Made by a program: the position numbers and the translations under genes
Part shown: positions 14,473 through 24,432 of the stretch, piece after piece
Numbering within the stretch: position 1 is the first letter of the stretch
How the letters are laid out: each line of letters starts with the position of its first letter
Notes under the pieces: generated by a model
What the model was told of the DNA's origin: nothing
Seen by the model: the letters and a program-made list of their open reading frames with translations, nothing else
Databases searched by the model: none
Source of the DNA: UBA1672 sp965263215
GTDB taxonomy: Bacteria > Pseudomonadota > Alphaproteobacteria > Micavibrionales > Micavibrionaceae
Assembly (NCBI GenBank): GCA_965263215.1
Contig: OZ253663.1
Location: 2,346,647-2,410,646, forward strand
Direction of reading: 5' to 3'
DNA: 64,000 nucleotides

Positions 14473-17400
14473 TTACGTTTTTGCAGACACTTGTGTTTTT
14501 CTTCGCATGCTAAAACGGCTTGGAAACCATTTATACAAAGCAGGCAAAACCAGAAGCGTTAAAACAGTGGAAGAAATAATGCCACCAATAACCACTGTTG
14601 CCAACGGCCTTTGCACTTCTGCACCGGCCCCTGTATTCAGCGCCATCGGTACAAACCCCAAAGAGGCCACCAATGCCGTCATAAGCACAGGACGCAAACG
14701 CGTTAATGCGCCGTCAATAATCGCATCCTGCATCGGTTTCCCTTGCTTTTCCAGATCACGAATAAAAGACAGCATCACCACACCATTCAGCACAGCCACA
14801 CCTGACAGAGCGATAAAACCGACCCCTGCTGAAATTGATAACGGAATATCACGCAGCCACAACGCCGCGATACCACCGGTCAAAGCCAAAGGGACACCCG
14901 AGAAAATCAACAATGCCGCCCGCGCAGAATTAAAAGCCATGAACAACAAGCCAAAAATCAGCAACAGTGAAATAGGCACAACAATCATCAAGCGTTGCTT
15001 GGCTGAGGTCAGTTGTTCAAATGTTCCGCCATACTCGCTCCAATACCCGGCGGGAAGCTTTACCTTTTCGGCGATCTGATTACGAATATCGCCAACGAAG
15101 CTGCCCAAGTCACGACCGCGAACATTTGATGTCACAACAATGCGGCGTTTACCGTTTTCACGACTAATCTGATTAGGCCCGTAAAGAATGGAAATATCGG
15201 AAACTTCACCCAATGGCACATAGTCGGGTCTTTCATCTACCCCCTCCTGCTCCGCGTTTGGTAAAGGAATAGGAAGCCGATCAAGCGCATCAATATCAGT
15301 ACGTAGTTTTTCCGGTAAACGAACCACCAAATCAAAGCGACGGTCACCTTCAAAAACAGTTCCTGCTTCTCGCCCTCCCATCGCCGTTTGAATAATTTCC
15401 TGCACATCAGAAATACTAAGACCATACAAATCCATCCGCTTGCGATCGGGAACAATGCTCAGAACCGGTAACCCCGTTACCTGCTCAACCTTTGCCCCTG
15501 CTGCGCCGTCTACCTTTTGAATGACCTCCAAAACCTCATTGGCCGACTTCAAAAGCTGTTCCAGATCATCACCATAAATCTTGACGGCAACGTCACTTCG
15601 AACACCTGAAATCAATTCATTAAAACGAAGTTGGATAGGTTGAGAGAATTCGTAGTTACTTCCGGGGATCCCCTCTAAGGCGATCTCCATCTCCTCAACC
15701 AGTTTTGCCTTGGACTTTGACGGATCAGGCCAATCCTTGCGTTTTTTTAACAACACATATGTATCGGCAATGTTCGGTGGCATAGCATCGGTTGCAACCT
15801 CCGCAGTACCGATCCTTGCGATAACGGTTTCCACTTCGGGAAACTCATTCACCAACATTTTTTCCATCAAGGACTGCATGCGCACAGATTCAGTTAAAGA
15901 TGTACCCGGAGCGCGCAAAGCCTGAACCGCTATATCCCCTTCATCCAGTTGAGGCACAAATTCAGACCCCATTTTTGTTACGGAGAACACACTGATGATA
16001 ACAAGAGCCAGCGCGGTCGTAATAACAGGCAGAGGATGTGCAACACTCCATCGCAGCATTGGCTCATAAGCCTTTTTAGCGCCGCGAATAGCCGCATTTT
16101 CTTTCTCTTGCACTTTACCTGTGATAAACGTGGCAACCGCCGCCGGCACGAATGTCACGGAAAGCACCATCGCAGAAATAAGAGCGACAACGACCGTAAA
16201 GGCCATGGGGTGGAACATCTTCCCCTCAACGCCAGTCAATGAAAAGATCGGCAAATAGACAACCGTGATAATCAGAATTCCGAAAATGCTCGGTTTTATG
16301 ACTTCTGCCGTTGCTTTTGAAGCCAGATCAAAACGCTCTTCCTTACTTAAAAGGCGCCCTAACCTGTGCTGCTCCATTCCGAAACGACGCAGACAGTTTT
16401 CAATGATAATCACTGCACCATCAACGATTAGGCCAAAATCCAAGGCGCCCAAACTCATAAGATTTCCGGAAACCTTATTCTCGACCATTCCGGTAATCGT
16501 CATAAGCATAGCAACAGGAATGACGAATGCCGTAATCAGTGCAGCGCGGAAATTACCCAACAAAAGAAACAAAATCACAATGACTAATAGCGCGCCCTCT
16601 GCCAGATTTTTTTCGACTGTTTTGACAGTCTTTTCAACCAGCGTCGTACGATCATAGATTGGCTTGACAATAACGCCGTCAGGCAAGCTCGTCGCAATTT
16701 TATCTAACTTCTCACCGACACGCTGCGATACATCACGGCTGTTTTCGCCCATCAACATCATGGCTGTGCCCAGAACAATCTCTTCACCGTTTTCCGTCGC
16801 AGCGCCTGTTCGCAAGGGTGCCCCAAGCGCCACATCGGCCACATCTTTCACACGGATTGTAAGCTCATCGCGCTTGGCCACAATAATGTTACCAATATCC
16901 TCTAATCCCTCTACCTGACCGGGAATACGGATCAAATATTGTTCACCGTTGCGCTCAATATATCCTGCGCCTGCATTATCATTATTTGCTTCCAAAGCAT
17001 TGATAACCTCATGGAGACTCAAATCATAAGACAACAAACGATCCGGATACGGCTTAACATGGAATTGCTGCTCATAGCCGCCAATCGTATTGACCTCCAC
17101 CACGCCTTTCAGATTTCGCAATTGGGGTACAATTATCCAATTTTGCACCGTCAACAAATCCATAGGCGTATACGATGTACCGTCTTCTTTCAGTGCATCT
17201 TTTTCTGCCTCTACTGTATAGAAAAATATCTCTCCAAGGCCGGTACTGATCGGCCCCATAATAGGTTCCAAGCCTTGTGGAATTTCACTTTTAATCTGCT
17301 GTAATCGTTCGGCAATTTGCTGGCGTGCAAAAAAGATATCCGTACCGTCTTCGAACACGACGGTGACCTGCGAAAGGCCGTAACGAGAAAGAGAGCGCGT

Positions 17401-17643
17401 GTAATCCAATTTGGGTATACCTGCAAGAACCGTTTCAACGGGAAATGTTATCCGCTGCTCTACTTCTAACGGGGAATAACCATCCGCCGCCGTATTAATT
17501 TGCACCTGTACATTTGTAATATCCGGTACGGCATCAATCGGCAGACGATTAAAATTGTAAACACCCAAAGCACATATGGCCAATACAGAGATCAGCACCA
17601 GCCATCTATGGGTAATTGATTGTTTAATTATATTCTCAAGCAT
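14473..17643 (-). CDS. czcA: Heavy-metal RND efflux pump, inner-membrane subunit
   Basis: 1056 residues, the normal length for CzcA/CusA-type HME-RND transporters. Twelve TM helices are visible in two groups of one plus five, separated by large periplasmic loops. The N-terminus RLPIDAVPDITNVQVQI and the helix-4 segment LGALDFGLIVDGAVIIIEN (Asp, Asp, Glu proton-relay type) point to the divalent-cation (Co/Zn/Cd) group rather than to Cu/Ag pumps. It exports metal from periplasm to outside with CzcB and CzcC. It lies 27 nt after czcB in the same operon. Confidence 0.95.
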   Translation of the reverse strand: MLENIIKQSITHRWLVLISVLAICALGVYNFNRLPIDAVPDITNVQVQINTAADGYSPLEVEQRITFPVETVLAGIPKLDYTRSLSRYGLSQVTVVFEDGTDIFFARQQIAERLQQIKSEIPQGLEPIMGPISTGLGEIFFYTVEAEKDALKEDGTSYTPMDLLTVQNWIIVPQLRNLKGVVEVNTIGGYEQQFHVKPYPDRLLSYDLSLHEVINALEANNDNAGAGYIERNGEQYLIRIPGQVEGLEDIGNIIVAKRDELTIRVKDVADVALGAPLRTGAATENGEEIVLGTAMMLMGENSRDVSQRVGEKLDKIATSLPDGVIVKPIYDRTTLVEKTVKTVEKNLAEGALLVIVILFLLLGNFRAALITAFVIPVAMLMTITGMVENKVSGNLMSLGALDFGLIVDGAVIIIENCLRRFGMEQHRLGRLLSKEERFDLASKATAEVIKPSIFGILIITVVYLPIFSLTGVEGKMFHPMAFTVVVALISAMVLSVTFVPAAVATFITGKVQEKENAAIRGAKKAYEPMLRWSVAHPLPVITTALALVIISVFSVTKMGSEFVPQLDEGDIAVQALRAPGTSLTESVRMQSLMEKMLVNEFPEVETVIARIGTAEVATDAMPPNIADTYVLLKKRKDWPDPSKSKAKLVEEMEIALEGIPGSNYEFSQPIQLRFNELISGVRSDVAVKIYGDDLEQLLKSANEVLEVIQKVDGAAGAKVEQVTGLPVLSIVPDRKRMDLYGLSISDVQEIIQTAMGGREAGTVFEGDRRFDLVVRLPEKLRTDIDALDRLPIPLPNAEQEGVDERPDYVPLGEVSDISILYGPNQISRENGKRRIVVTSNVRGRDLGSFVGDIRNQIAEKVKLPAGYWSEYGGTFEQLTSAKQRLMIVVPISLLLIFGLLFMAFNSARAALLIFSGVPLALTGGIAALWLRDIPLSISAGVGFIALSGVAVLNGVVMLSFIRDLEKQGKPMQDAIIDGALTRLRPVLMTALVASLGFVPMALNTGAGAEVQRPLATVVIGGIISSTVLTLLVLPALYKWFPSRFSMRRKTQVSAKT

Positions 17644-17670
17644 TAGTTTATTCCTTTGATGAAATATCGT

Positions 17671-18723
17671 TTAGTGAGAGTGAGCCGCTGTTGCTTTCAG
17701 GATGTCTGCTTTAATCACAAAGCTTCCTGCGCTCACATACGTTTCACCACTTTTAAGACCGGATTTAATTTCGACGTGATCTATGCCAGCCATTCCGACA
17801 TTGACAGGACGCGGTTCATAGCTATCGCCTTCTTTTACAAAGACAACCTGCTTGTCTTCCATAAATTGCAGCGCTGTTTTAGGAACGGCAATGGCAACGC
17901 GTTTTTCGCTCACTTTCACATCACCCTCCACCGTCATGCCCGGACGCCAAACACCGCCAGCATTAGGCAATTCAGCAATCGCGATGACCGTTTGACTGAG
18001 CGCATCCGCCGTCGGAAACACCATAGAAATTTCCGTCACCTGACGTGTTTTTTCATCAAGTGCATGCACTGAAACACTTTGCCCTTTTTTAATCTTTGCA
18101 ACATCACGCGGAAAAACATGATATCTCGCCCAGACTGTTGAGAGATCGGCAATAACAAATAGCTCTTTACCATTTGTAACATCACCGATATTTGTTTCAC
18201 GCCTAAGCACAACACCATCAATCGGCGCTTTCACAGCATAGTTTTGTAAACTTTCGTTGCTTTCTACAGTGGCCAGAACATCACCTTTTTTGACGATATC
18301 TCCCAAATTAACGTGCACTTGTTTTACAAACCCCGGAAACCGAGCCCGAACATCTGCTGTTCTATTTTCATTAAGAATAATGCGCCCCGTAAGCGGTATC
18401 GTCAGCGCAATGGATGCCGCACCCGCCTTTTGGGTTTTGATGCCGGCCAAGCTTGCAGATGATGACGAAATTTTTACACGCCCTTCATCATCATGTTCCC
18501 CCTCATGCCCGTCTGCATGGTCATCGTGTCCGCCTGATGATTTATGCTCATTATGACTATCCTCTCCTTCGTGCTTATGCGCATCTTGCTCATCATGAGA
18601 GCGCTCAATATTTTTATTCGAAGAGCCATGCCCATGACCGTCACCGGCCATAGCAACGGGAATAAACGGTGCACCCATAAAAAGTGGCATTGAAAATACA
18701 GTTGTTAGAAATAGATTTCTCAT
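17671..18723 (-). CDS. czcB: Heavy-metal efflux periplasmic adaptor with His-rich N-terminus
   Basis: A 350-residue membrane-fusion protein. A signal peptide (about 1-26) is followed by a His/Asp/Glu-rich stretch at 27-80 (HGHGSSNK, HDEQDAHKHEGED, GGHDDHADGHEGEHDDEG) that probably binds metal. Then come the barrel-sandwich lipoyl half-motifs (ARFPGFVKQVHVNLGDIVKKGD and APIDGVVLRRETNIGD) and the beta-barrel domain. It links CzcA to CzcC. Its start overlaps the czcC stop by four bases (ATGA), so the two are translationally coupled. Confidence 0.93.
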   Translation of the reverse strand: MRNLFLTTVFSMPLFMGAPFIPVAMAGDGHGHGSSNKNIERSHDEQDAHKHEGEDSHNEHKSSGGHDDHADGHEGEHDDEGRVKISSSSASLAGIKTQKAGAASIALTIPLTGRIILNENRTADVRARFPGFVKQVHVNLGDIVKKGDVLATVESNESLQNYAVKAPIDGVVLRRETNIGDVTNGKELFVIADLSTVWARYHVFPRDVAKIKKGQSVSVHALDEKTRQVTEISMVFPTADALSQTVIAIAELPNAGGVWRPGMTVEGDVKVSEKRVAIAVPKTALQFMEDKQVVFVKEGDSYEPRPVNVGMAGIDHVEIKSGLKSGETYVSAGSFVIKADILKATAAHSH

Positions 18724-20000
18724 TTTGTTGTTCCTTGATTATCAGAATTTAAGTTTTGAATAAGAGTTTCATGCGTTCCCATCAGAAACTCTGCTTGTAC
18801 TTTTGCTTCATATAGATTGAGGATGCTCTCCAGATATGCTTCCTGTACTTCGTACAACGTGCGTTGCGAATCCAGTAAATCCAGAAAAGAAAAAGCGCCG
18901 CGGCTATACCCTTCATCTGCCTGTTTATAGGCCTTGCGTGCACCGGGAATAATTTCATCCTGATAACGCTCGGCTTCCTCTAAGGCAGATGAGAATCCCT
19001 CCCATGCGGCGATCGCGGACTGTCTTTGCGCCAGCGTTGACGCCAGACCCAGCGCTTCGGCTTTTGCGATCTCGGCTTGTGCCTGCATGATTTCGCCCTG
19101 ATTGCGATTTAAAACCGGAATGGGAATAGAAATACTCGCAACCAACGCCGTGCTGTCATTTTCATTAAAACGACGTACACCAAGCCCAAAGGTGGGGTCC
19201 GGAACCGCATTAGAATAAGCGAGGTTCAAAGAAGACTGCGCCTGCATTTGGGTGAATTTTTGTATGCGGGCTTGTGGCGCTTTGTCTAATGCATCAATCA
19301 AACTTTGCCTGTCCATCAACGAAGGCAAGTTATCAAACGAAACCTCAATAGATATGCCATCTATATCTTCGCCGCCCAGAATGCGCGCAAAATTATTCTT
19401 CGCGTTTAACAGTTCCTTTTGCGCCTGACGCTTTTCAACCTCTGCAGCCGCTTGCTCAATATCGGCTTTAGTGTGTTGAATTTCAGGTGCCTTGGCCGCA
19501 CCAATACGGGTTTTCACAATGTCATGCGTTTTATCGGCCAATGCCAAACGCTTATCAGCGAGTTTTAAGCGCTCTTGTGCCACCGCCCATCGCATAAAAC
19601 CATATTCAGTTTCGGCTAAGATGCTCAGCCCTTGGGCTACTGCCTGTTCACGACTGATTTTCAAATCGTAACCGGCAGCACTCTTGCGCTCTTTTCTCTT
19701 ACCTCCAATTTCAATGGTTTGTTCAATGCCAAGCGTTAACTCAGCACCGTCAAAACCTTCCAGATCATCTTCACCGGCAAAGTTCTCTATTTCAAATACC
19801 GCTTCCGGGTTTGGCGATACAGACGATTGTATCTTTCGCCCCTCTGCAGATTGAACCTCGGCCAATGCGGCGCGGTAAGTTGGGTTATTTTCAAGCGCTT
19901 TGATAAAAGCTGTCTGCTTGTCCATCGTCTGCGCATTTACTTGTGTAGAAGGTGACATACACATCGCCACCACTACTGCATAAAGTAGCTTGTTCATCAT
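18720..20000 (-). CDS. czcC: Outer-membrane efflux protein (TolC family, CzcC)
   Basis: 426 residues with a signal peptide (about 1-23, ending VNAQT). Two repeats of the OEP fold follow, with long helices typical of TolC and heptad-like Ala/Gln-rich stretches (for example AEIAKAEALGLASTLAQRQ). The first half contains the family segment NPTYRAALAEVQSAEGR. It forms the outer-membrane duct of the Czc efflux complex. It lies 110 nt downstream of the small His-rich protein and overlaps czcB by four bases. Confidence 0.92.
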   Translation of the reverse strand: MMNKLLYAVVVAMCMSPSTQVNAQTMDKQTAFIKALENNPTYRAALAEVQSAEGRKIQSSVSPNPEAVFEIENFAGEDDLEGFDGAELTLGIEQTIEIGGKRKERKSAAGYDLKISREQAVAQGLSILAETEYGFMRWAVAQERLKLADKRLALADKTHDIVKTRIGAAKAPEIQHTKADIEQAAAEVEKRQAQKELLNAKNNFARILGGEDIDGISIEVSFDNLPSLMDRQSLIDALDKAPQARIQKFTQMQAQSSLNLAYSNAVPDPTFGLGVRRFNENDSTALVASISIPIPVLNRNQGEIMQAQAEIAKAEALGLASTLAQRQSAIAAWEGFSSALEEAERYQDEIIPGARKAYKQADEGYSRGAFSFLDLLDSQRTLYEVQEAYLESILNLYEAKVQAEFLMGTHETLIQNLNSDNQGTTK

Positions 20001-20110
20001 TTTATCCTATTTTTGGGAAAATATATTCGTGTGCAGATATGCCTTTCACAAAGCATCAAGCACAAAATAAAGGCGCAGTTTTCCTGTCGTTAAACAAAAA
20101 ACTGCGTGAA

Positions 20111-20434
20111 TTATGATTTAGGGGGGCGTTTTAGTCCGTATATAAGATCACCAAGTGCAACTTGTGATTCTTCGAACTGATTGTCCTGATAGCCATTGAA
20201 AAACGGTAAAAACGCACCGTTTTCATAACTCATCACATGATGATGCGCGCACGCATGTCCGCATGTCATATCACAATCACATGATGACTTTTTATCGGAT
20301 TCCGAAGCATTGTGATCATGTGAGATTGCTTCGGCAGCAATGTCTTGCGGCATATCCATACAGGCATGCCCAGCAGTCACCGTGACTGTACAAAGAAAAG
20401 CTAAAAAACTGAACATGATGATAAAACGCTTCAT
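20111..20434 (-). CDS. Small exported His/Cys-rich protein leading the czc operon
   Basis: A 107-residue protein with a signal peptide (MKRFIIMFSFLAFLCTVTVT, then AGHAC). The mature region has a metal-binding look: SHDHNASE, CDCDMTCGHACAHHH, with six Cys and seven His over about 45 residues. It is the first gene of the efflux operon and its position resembles that of CzcI/CzcE-like small periplasmic proteins, but the sequence does not let me assign either. It may bind metal in the periplasm as a sensor or buffer. The start is preceded by a weak ribosome site. Confidence 0.75.
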   Translation of the reverse strand: MKRFIIMFSFLAFLCTVTVTAGHACMDMPQDIAAEAISHDHNASESDKKSSCDCDMTCGHACAHHHVMSYENGAFLPFFNGYQDNQFEESQVALGDLIYGLKRPPKS

Positions 20435-20896
20435 AGACAGAAAGCTAACACTGAAAAGTTAGGAATTCAATAATAAGATTTTTAAAATTCATGGGATGAA
20501 AAAACATTTTGAAAAGACATACAAAAACGCATCCAAGGGCGTAACTTTGGTTCTGATTAAACGGGAAAACGCTTATACCCGTTATTCATACAGAACAAGG
20601 CCTTAGAAGTAACAGAATTTCTCATGGCACACTAACGGCACAAAAATCTTCAAAAACGTCGAGTTTTTCGCCTTTGCGCTTTGCCGCGGTCATTTGTTGA
20701 AAAATGTGCCACGGATAAAATAAAAGCCACATGAATACAGTTAAACACTTGATTTAATTGGTTGCGGGGGTAGTAACCAAATATTTAATTTAAGATATTG
20801 ATATTTAATTACAATACCTTAGAGCGCCTTCATTTGTACTGTGTTTTGTACTGTCAAAAATTATCCACAAATTATTAATTAGAAAATATTTTCAAA
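20435..20896. other. Intergenic region between ompW and the czc operon
   Basis: No convincing gene in either strand. It holds the presumed czc promoter near its left side, a copy of the tRNA-fMet 3' end (20749-20773), and at 20837-20858 a direct repeat TTTGTACTGT-GT-TTTGTACTGT that overlaps a minus-strand TTGACA at 20855-20860. The first 300 bases are AT-rich with no clear signal. Confidence 0.5.
20749..20773. repeat. Copy of the tRNA-fMet 3' end and flank
   Basis: 18 bases at 20756-20773 (AATTGGTTGCGGGGGTAG) equal 45051-45068, which is the 3' end of tRNA-fMet with its CCA. The preceding TTGATTTAAT also matches the tRNA flank (TTTGATTTAAT) after a 4-base gap. The two copies are direct repeats 24.3 kb apart, as expected for the ends of an element once integrated at tRNA-fMet. 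No integrase lies between them. Confidence 0.55.
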
Positions 20897-21538
20897 CTAA
20901 AACCGATAAGACACACCTGCGCCGATAATCCATGGATCAATATCAACGTCACTCGCCTTAACGGCTCCACTACTTACGCTAGCATCAACGTTCAAGTCCA
21001 TATATTTGGCATCTAGGTTAAAACCCCAATTATCATTTATCCAGTAATCAAATCCAACCTGAGCTGCTAAACCAATGCCATTATCAACGTTAAAGTCCGA
21101 CACACCTGCTGCGTTGTCTTCACCATAGAACACTGAGTAATTAAGCCCAGCTCCTATATAGGGGCTAAATTTCTTGTCAGGTGTGAAGTGATATTGAAGG
21201 GTCAGGGTCGGCGGTAAGATCCACGTATCGCCTAAATCACTACCACCTGCACTGACAGTGTGCTTTGCTGTTGCAGCGATAAGCTCAGCTGCCACATGTT
21301 CAGTTAAAAAATAAGTTATATCTATTTCGGGCGTAAACGCATTATCAACGTCTGTGCCGACTGATGTCCCATCAACGTTACCATCACCATCTGCAAAAAC
21401 CCCGATAGCCCTTAAACGGATCTGGAAACGTTCCTTCGCGAAATAGCCATCACCAAGATCTTTTGCCTGAGCTGGCATAAATGCCATAGTCATTCCTGCG
21501 ACACCTGCCATAAAAACATATTTTGATACAGTTCTCAT
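20897..21538 (-). CDS. ompW: OmpW-family outer-membrane protein
   Basis: A 213-residue eight-stranded barrel. The start MRTVSKYVFMAG is chosen because AGGAG lies 9 bases upstream and a signal peptide follows (cleavage near AQAKD); a longer in-frame start at 21607 lies inside the FNR box and is rejected. Family features: RLRAIGVFADGDG at the mature N-terminus, PEIDITYFLTEHVAAELIAAT, LPPTLTLQYHF, SPYIGAGLNYSVF, and a terminal Phe (SYRF) for barrel assembly. OmpW is a small-hydrophobic-molecule pore known to be FNR-controlled in enterobacteria. It follows ccoS on the same strand with a perfect FNR box between. Confidence 0.9.
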   Translation of the reverse strand: MRTVSKYVFMAGVAGMTMAFMPAQAKDLGDGYFAKERFQIRLRAIGVFADGDGNVDGTSVGTDVDNAFTPEIDITYFLTEHVAAELIAATAKHTVSAGGSDLGDTWILPPTLTLQYHFTPDKKFSPYIGAGLNYSVFYGEDNAAGVSDFNVDNGIGLAAQVGFDYWINDNWGFNLDAKYMDLNVDASVSSGAVKASDVDIDPWIIGAGVSYRF

Positions 21539-21600
21539 TTCACTTAACTCCTGCTTTTTTAAATCTGCCCAGAGTATGCGTGCGTGACCATGAAAACTAA

Positions 21601-21614
21601 TTGACAAAGGTCAA
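21601..21614. promoter_or_regulatory. FNR/FixK-type box upstream of ompW
   Basis: TTGACAAAGGTCAA is a perfect TTGAY-N4-RTCAA palindrome. It overlaps the ccoS stop codon (21611-21613) and is centred 69 bases before the ompW start codon, so ompW probably has its own oxygen-controlled promoter at the end of the cco operon. Confidence 0.75.
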
Positions 21615-21787
21615 TTATCGTCTTGTTTTTTATCGTTTTTTTGATCTTTTTCTTCATCAATCAAAATGCGTCTTGCCGCCCCTTCCAGATCATCATATTG
21701 GCCTGATTTAAGACTCCAGACAAAGGCGCCTAAACCAAGCAACCCCAAAAACAAAGCAACAGGAATAAGATAAATAAGAACACTCAT
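21611..21787 (-). CDS. ccoS: cbb3 oxidase maturation protein CcoS
   Basis: A 58-residue membrane protein: MSVLIYLIPVALFLGLLGLGAFVWSLKSGQYDDLEGAARRILID, read in pieces, then a charged tail. One TM helix and the conserved GQYDDLEGAA segment identify CcoS, which is needed for cofactor insertion into cbb3 oxidase. Its start overlaps the ccoI stop by four bases (ATGA). Its stop lies inside the FNR box of ompW. Confidence 0.93.
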   Translation of the reverse strand: MSVLIYLIPVALFLGLLGLGAFVWSLKSGQYDDLEGAARRILIDEEKDQKNDKKQDDN

Positions 21788-24000
21788 GATTTCAGCCTTA
21801 ACCGGAACGAATTTCCAATAACAAGTAACGATGAACCAGACATAGCAATAGCTGCGATTAATGGCGTCACCATTCCCGACAATGCCATAGGTACAGCGAC
21901 AATATTATACAAAACCGCCAGCATAAAATTTTGTCGAACCAAACACTGCGCTCTTACTGCGGTTTTATAGGTTTCATAAACAGGAAAAAGTTTATCACCC
22001 ATAAAAACAATATCGGCCGCATTCTGCGCCATATCAATCGCAGTCCCGGGTGCCATAGAAACATCCGCTCCAGCCAAAGTTGGCGCATCATTTAGTCCGT
22101 CACCAACCATAAGGACACACGCGCCATTTGATTTTAGATTCTCCATGAATTCAAATTTTTGAGGCGGTGTTTGTTCTCCGTAATACTCACCAATGCCACA
22201 GGCCATTGATACTTTTTGCACCACACTGTTTTGATCACCCGAGAGCATAATAATCTTTAAGCGTTTTTGTATAAATTCTTTGATGGTATGAATTGCGTCA
22301 GTGCGAAGTTCATCCTGAAACACAAAACGAACAGGTGCCCCCCCTTCTACAGATAGCCACAATTCAGGTTGCTCCGATGGTCCCGCATTTACATCACCAC
22401 ACCATGAACGACTGCCCAATTTGACAACTTTTTTATCAATGACACAAGATAGCCCTCTACCCGCTACTTCTTTTACATCTTTAACCTCGAGAAGATCACC
22501 GTCATAAACATTACACAGAGCCTTCGACAAAGGATGCACACTGTGCGATGCGATTGATGCCGCTACTTTCATTTTTTGTGCATCATACGTGCCATTTAAA
22601 GCCGGAACACCAAGAGTTAGCGTGCCTGTTTTATCCAGTAACACAGTGTCAACTTTTGCAAGACGCTCCAGAGCATCACCCGACTTTACAAGAACACCAC
22701 TTTTAAACAGTTTATCACTCGCTAAAACCTGTACGACAGGAACAGCCAAGCCCAACGCACACGGGCATGTGATAATCAACACCGTGATCGAGATCATGAT
22801 CGCCCCTTGCACTGACATACCACCAACGCCCCACCACCCAATAAAAGCAATTAAAGCCATTGAATGAACAATTGGCGTATATAACCGTGCCGCCTTATCA
22901 GCCAATCGGACATAATGTGCCTGCCCTTGCGTAGCCTTTTCCATTAAGCGCACGATATCGGCCAACAATGAATCTTCTGCGGCACGATCAACAATTAACG
23001 TAACAGGCGCAGAGAGATTGACCGTACCTGCGTAAACGGCATCACCGATCTCAGCATCGCGCGGTAGCGTTTCTCCTGTGACCAGAGCCGTATCAACCGT
23101 TGTCTTACCTTCACTGATCATGCCATCTACAGGAAAAGCTTCGCCAGAAGACACACGAACATACATGCCCTCGCGTACATCACGAATGGGAACACGCCGC
23201 GTCGCATTATTTTCAACAACGGTGGCAAAATCATTTAAACTGCTTAACAATTCAAACGCAGATGCTTGGGCCACCCCCCTTGCGCGCATATCCAAATATC
23301 GACCGATCAACAAAAAGAACATAAGCATCACGGCAGAATCAAAATACACATGCTCACCATGATTAATCGTTTCATACAGGCTCATACCTGTCGCCAAAAG
23401 CAAAGCCAAAGATATGGGCACATCCATGTTCGTCTGGCCTGATTTGAGAACGTTTAAAGCTGACTTAAAAAACGGTCGACCCGAAAATATTATCGTTGGT
23501 ATGGCGATCGCCGCGGAAATCCAATGCATAAAATCACGCGTAGCCACACCCATCGTTTCTGTTGATGTCGTCCACAACCCCACTGAAAGCAACATAATAT
23601 TGCCCATGGCAAACCCTGCCACGCCCAAACACATCAACAGTAAACGCTCTTGATTTTCAACACTTTCTTTCGCTTGATCTGTTGTGTATGGCTTTACGCC
23701 ATAACCAAGCCCCTCGACCAATTTAACAAAGTCATTCGCACGCTCTTTTGATCCAAACCAAAGTACTGAAAGCCGTTTAGTTGAAAAGTTTAGCCGCACA
23801 GAAGAAACATCTTGTTCTAGCGAAAGCTTAGATTCAATTTTTTGGATACATGCTGCGCAATGAACACCACTAACGAGGATTGATAGCGACAAATCGCCAT
23901 TCTCAGCTTGCTGAACCAACCCTTCATAACCTGTATTATTAGAATGATCTTCTAATCTATCAACAATGTCTGAACTGCTTGATATTGCTTGTTGTTCCAT
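21784..24000 (-). CDS. ccoI: Copper-transporting P1B-ATPase for cbb3 oxidase (CcoI/FixI)
   Basis: 738 residues. The N-terminal heavy-metal domain has GVHCAAC (C48, C51). Eight TM helices; the metal-site CPC at 412-414 (ITCPCALGLAVP); phosphorylation DKTGTLT at 456-462; hinge GDGLNDAPTLAGADVSMAPG. CcoI-type pumps export copper for assembly of the cbb3 binuclear centre. The start lies 49 bases inside the ccoH gene. No other start before the HMA domain is available, so the overlap seems real. It sits in the order ccoG-ccoH-ccoI-ccoS. Confidence 0.95.
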   Translation of the reverse strand: MEQQAISSSSDIVDRLEDHSNNTGYEGLVQQAENGDLSLSILVSGVHCAACIQKIESKLSLEQDVSSVRLNFSTKRLSVLWFGSKERANDFVKLVEGLGYGVKPYTTDQAKESVENQERLLLMCLGVAGFAMGNIMLLSVGLWTTSTETMGVATRDFMHWISAAIAIPTIIFSGRPFFKSALNVLKSGQTNMDVPISLALLLATGMSLYETINHGEHVYFDSAVMLMFFLLIGRYLDMRARGVAQASAFELLSSLNDFATVVENNATRRVPIRDVREGMYVRVSSGEAFPVDGMISEGKTTVDTALVTGETLPRDAEIGDAVYAGTVNLSAPVTLIVDRAAEDSLLADIVRLMEKATQGQAHYVRLADKAARLYTPIVHSMALIAFIGWWGVGGMSVQGAIMISITVLIITCPCALGLAVPVVQVLASDKLFKSGVLVKSGDALERLAKVDTVLLDKTGTLTLGVPALNGTYDAQKMKVAASIASHSVHPLSKALCNVYDGDLLEVKDVKEVAGRGLSCVIDKKVVKLGSRSWCGDVNAGPSEQPELWLSVEGGAPVRFVFQDELRTDAIHTIKEFIQKRLKIIMLSGDQNSVVQKVSMACGIGEYYGEQTPPQKFEFMENLKSNGACVLMVGDGLNDAPTLAGADVSMAPGTAIDMAQNAADIVFMGDKLFPVYETYKTAVRAQCLVRQNFMLAVLYNIVAVPMALSGMVTPLIAAIAMSGSSLLVIGNSFRLRLKS

Positions 24001-24428
24001 ATGGCCTTTAACCTAACTTTCCAACGCCCCTTTAGCGGCGCGTATAGTTTTGCCTTGTAAATGCCGCCACCTTCATGTTCTAACGCAACTTTATAATCGT
24101 GGCCATCTTGCACTTCTCTGATCAGACTGGCTTCAACCACTGCATTTTCAATGAGTTTGCCCTGTCCATCCTTGAGAGACCAGACCAAAACACCTTTTTT
24201 GAAGGATATTTGATCTTTCAGCTTTGGCTGTGCCTTCGCCCTATCCAATGTCTCATCATAAGAAAGTCCCCTTTCATAGGGCTTATCTATAATCACGCCA
24301 CTATGCGAATTAATCGCGAAATAAATAAAGACGCTGTTCACCGCGATGATCAGTCCAAAAAACAAAACAAAGTAGACCAGTATCCACTTGCCTTTTGGAC
24401 TTCGCTTCGTTTCGGGTATAGCGTTCAT
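23952..24428 (-). CDS. ccoH: cbb3 oxidase assembly protein CcoH/FixH
   Basis: 158 residues from the ATG at 24426-24428 (MNAIPETKRSPKGKW); a longer frame exists but runs into ccoG and is rejected. A single TM helix (about 14-36, WILVYFVLFFGLIIAVNSV) is followed by a periplasmic domain with YERGLSYDETLDRA, the FixH signature, and a C-terminal GRWKVRLKA. CcoH binds and stabilises the oxidase subunits during assembly. Its last 49 bases overlap ccoI. Confidence 0.93.
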   Translation of the reverse strand: MNAIPETKRSPKGKWILVYFVLFFGLIIAVNSVFIYFAINSHSGVIIDKPYERGLSYDETLDRAKAQPKLKDQISFKKGVLVWSLKDGQGKLIENAVVEASLIREVQDGHDYKVALEHEGGGIYKAKLYAPLKGRWKVRLKAIWNNKQYQAVQTLLID

Positions 24429-24432
24429 TACA

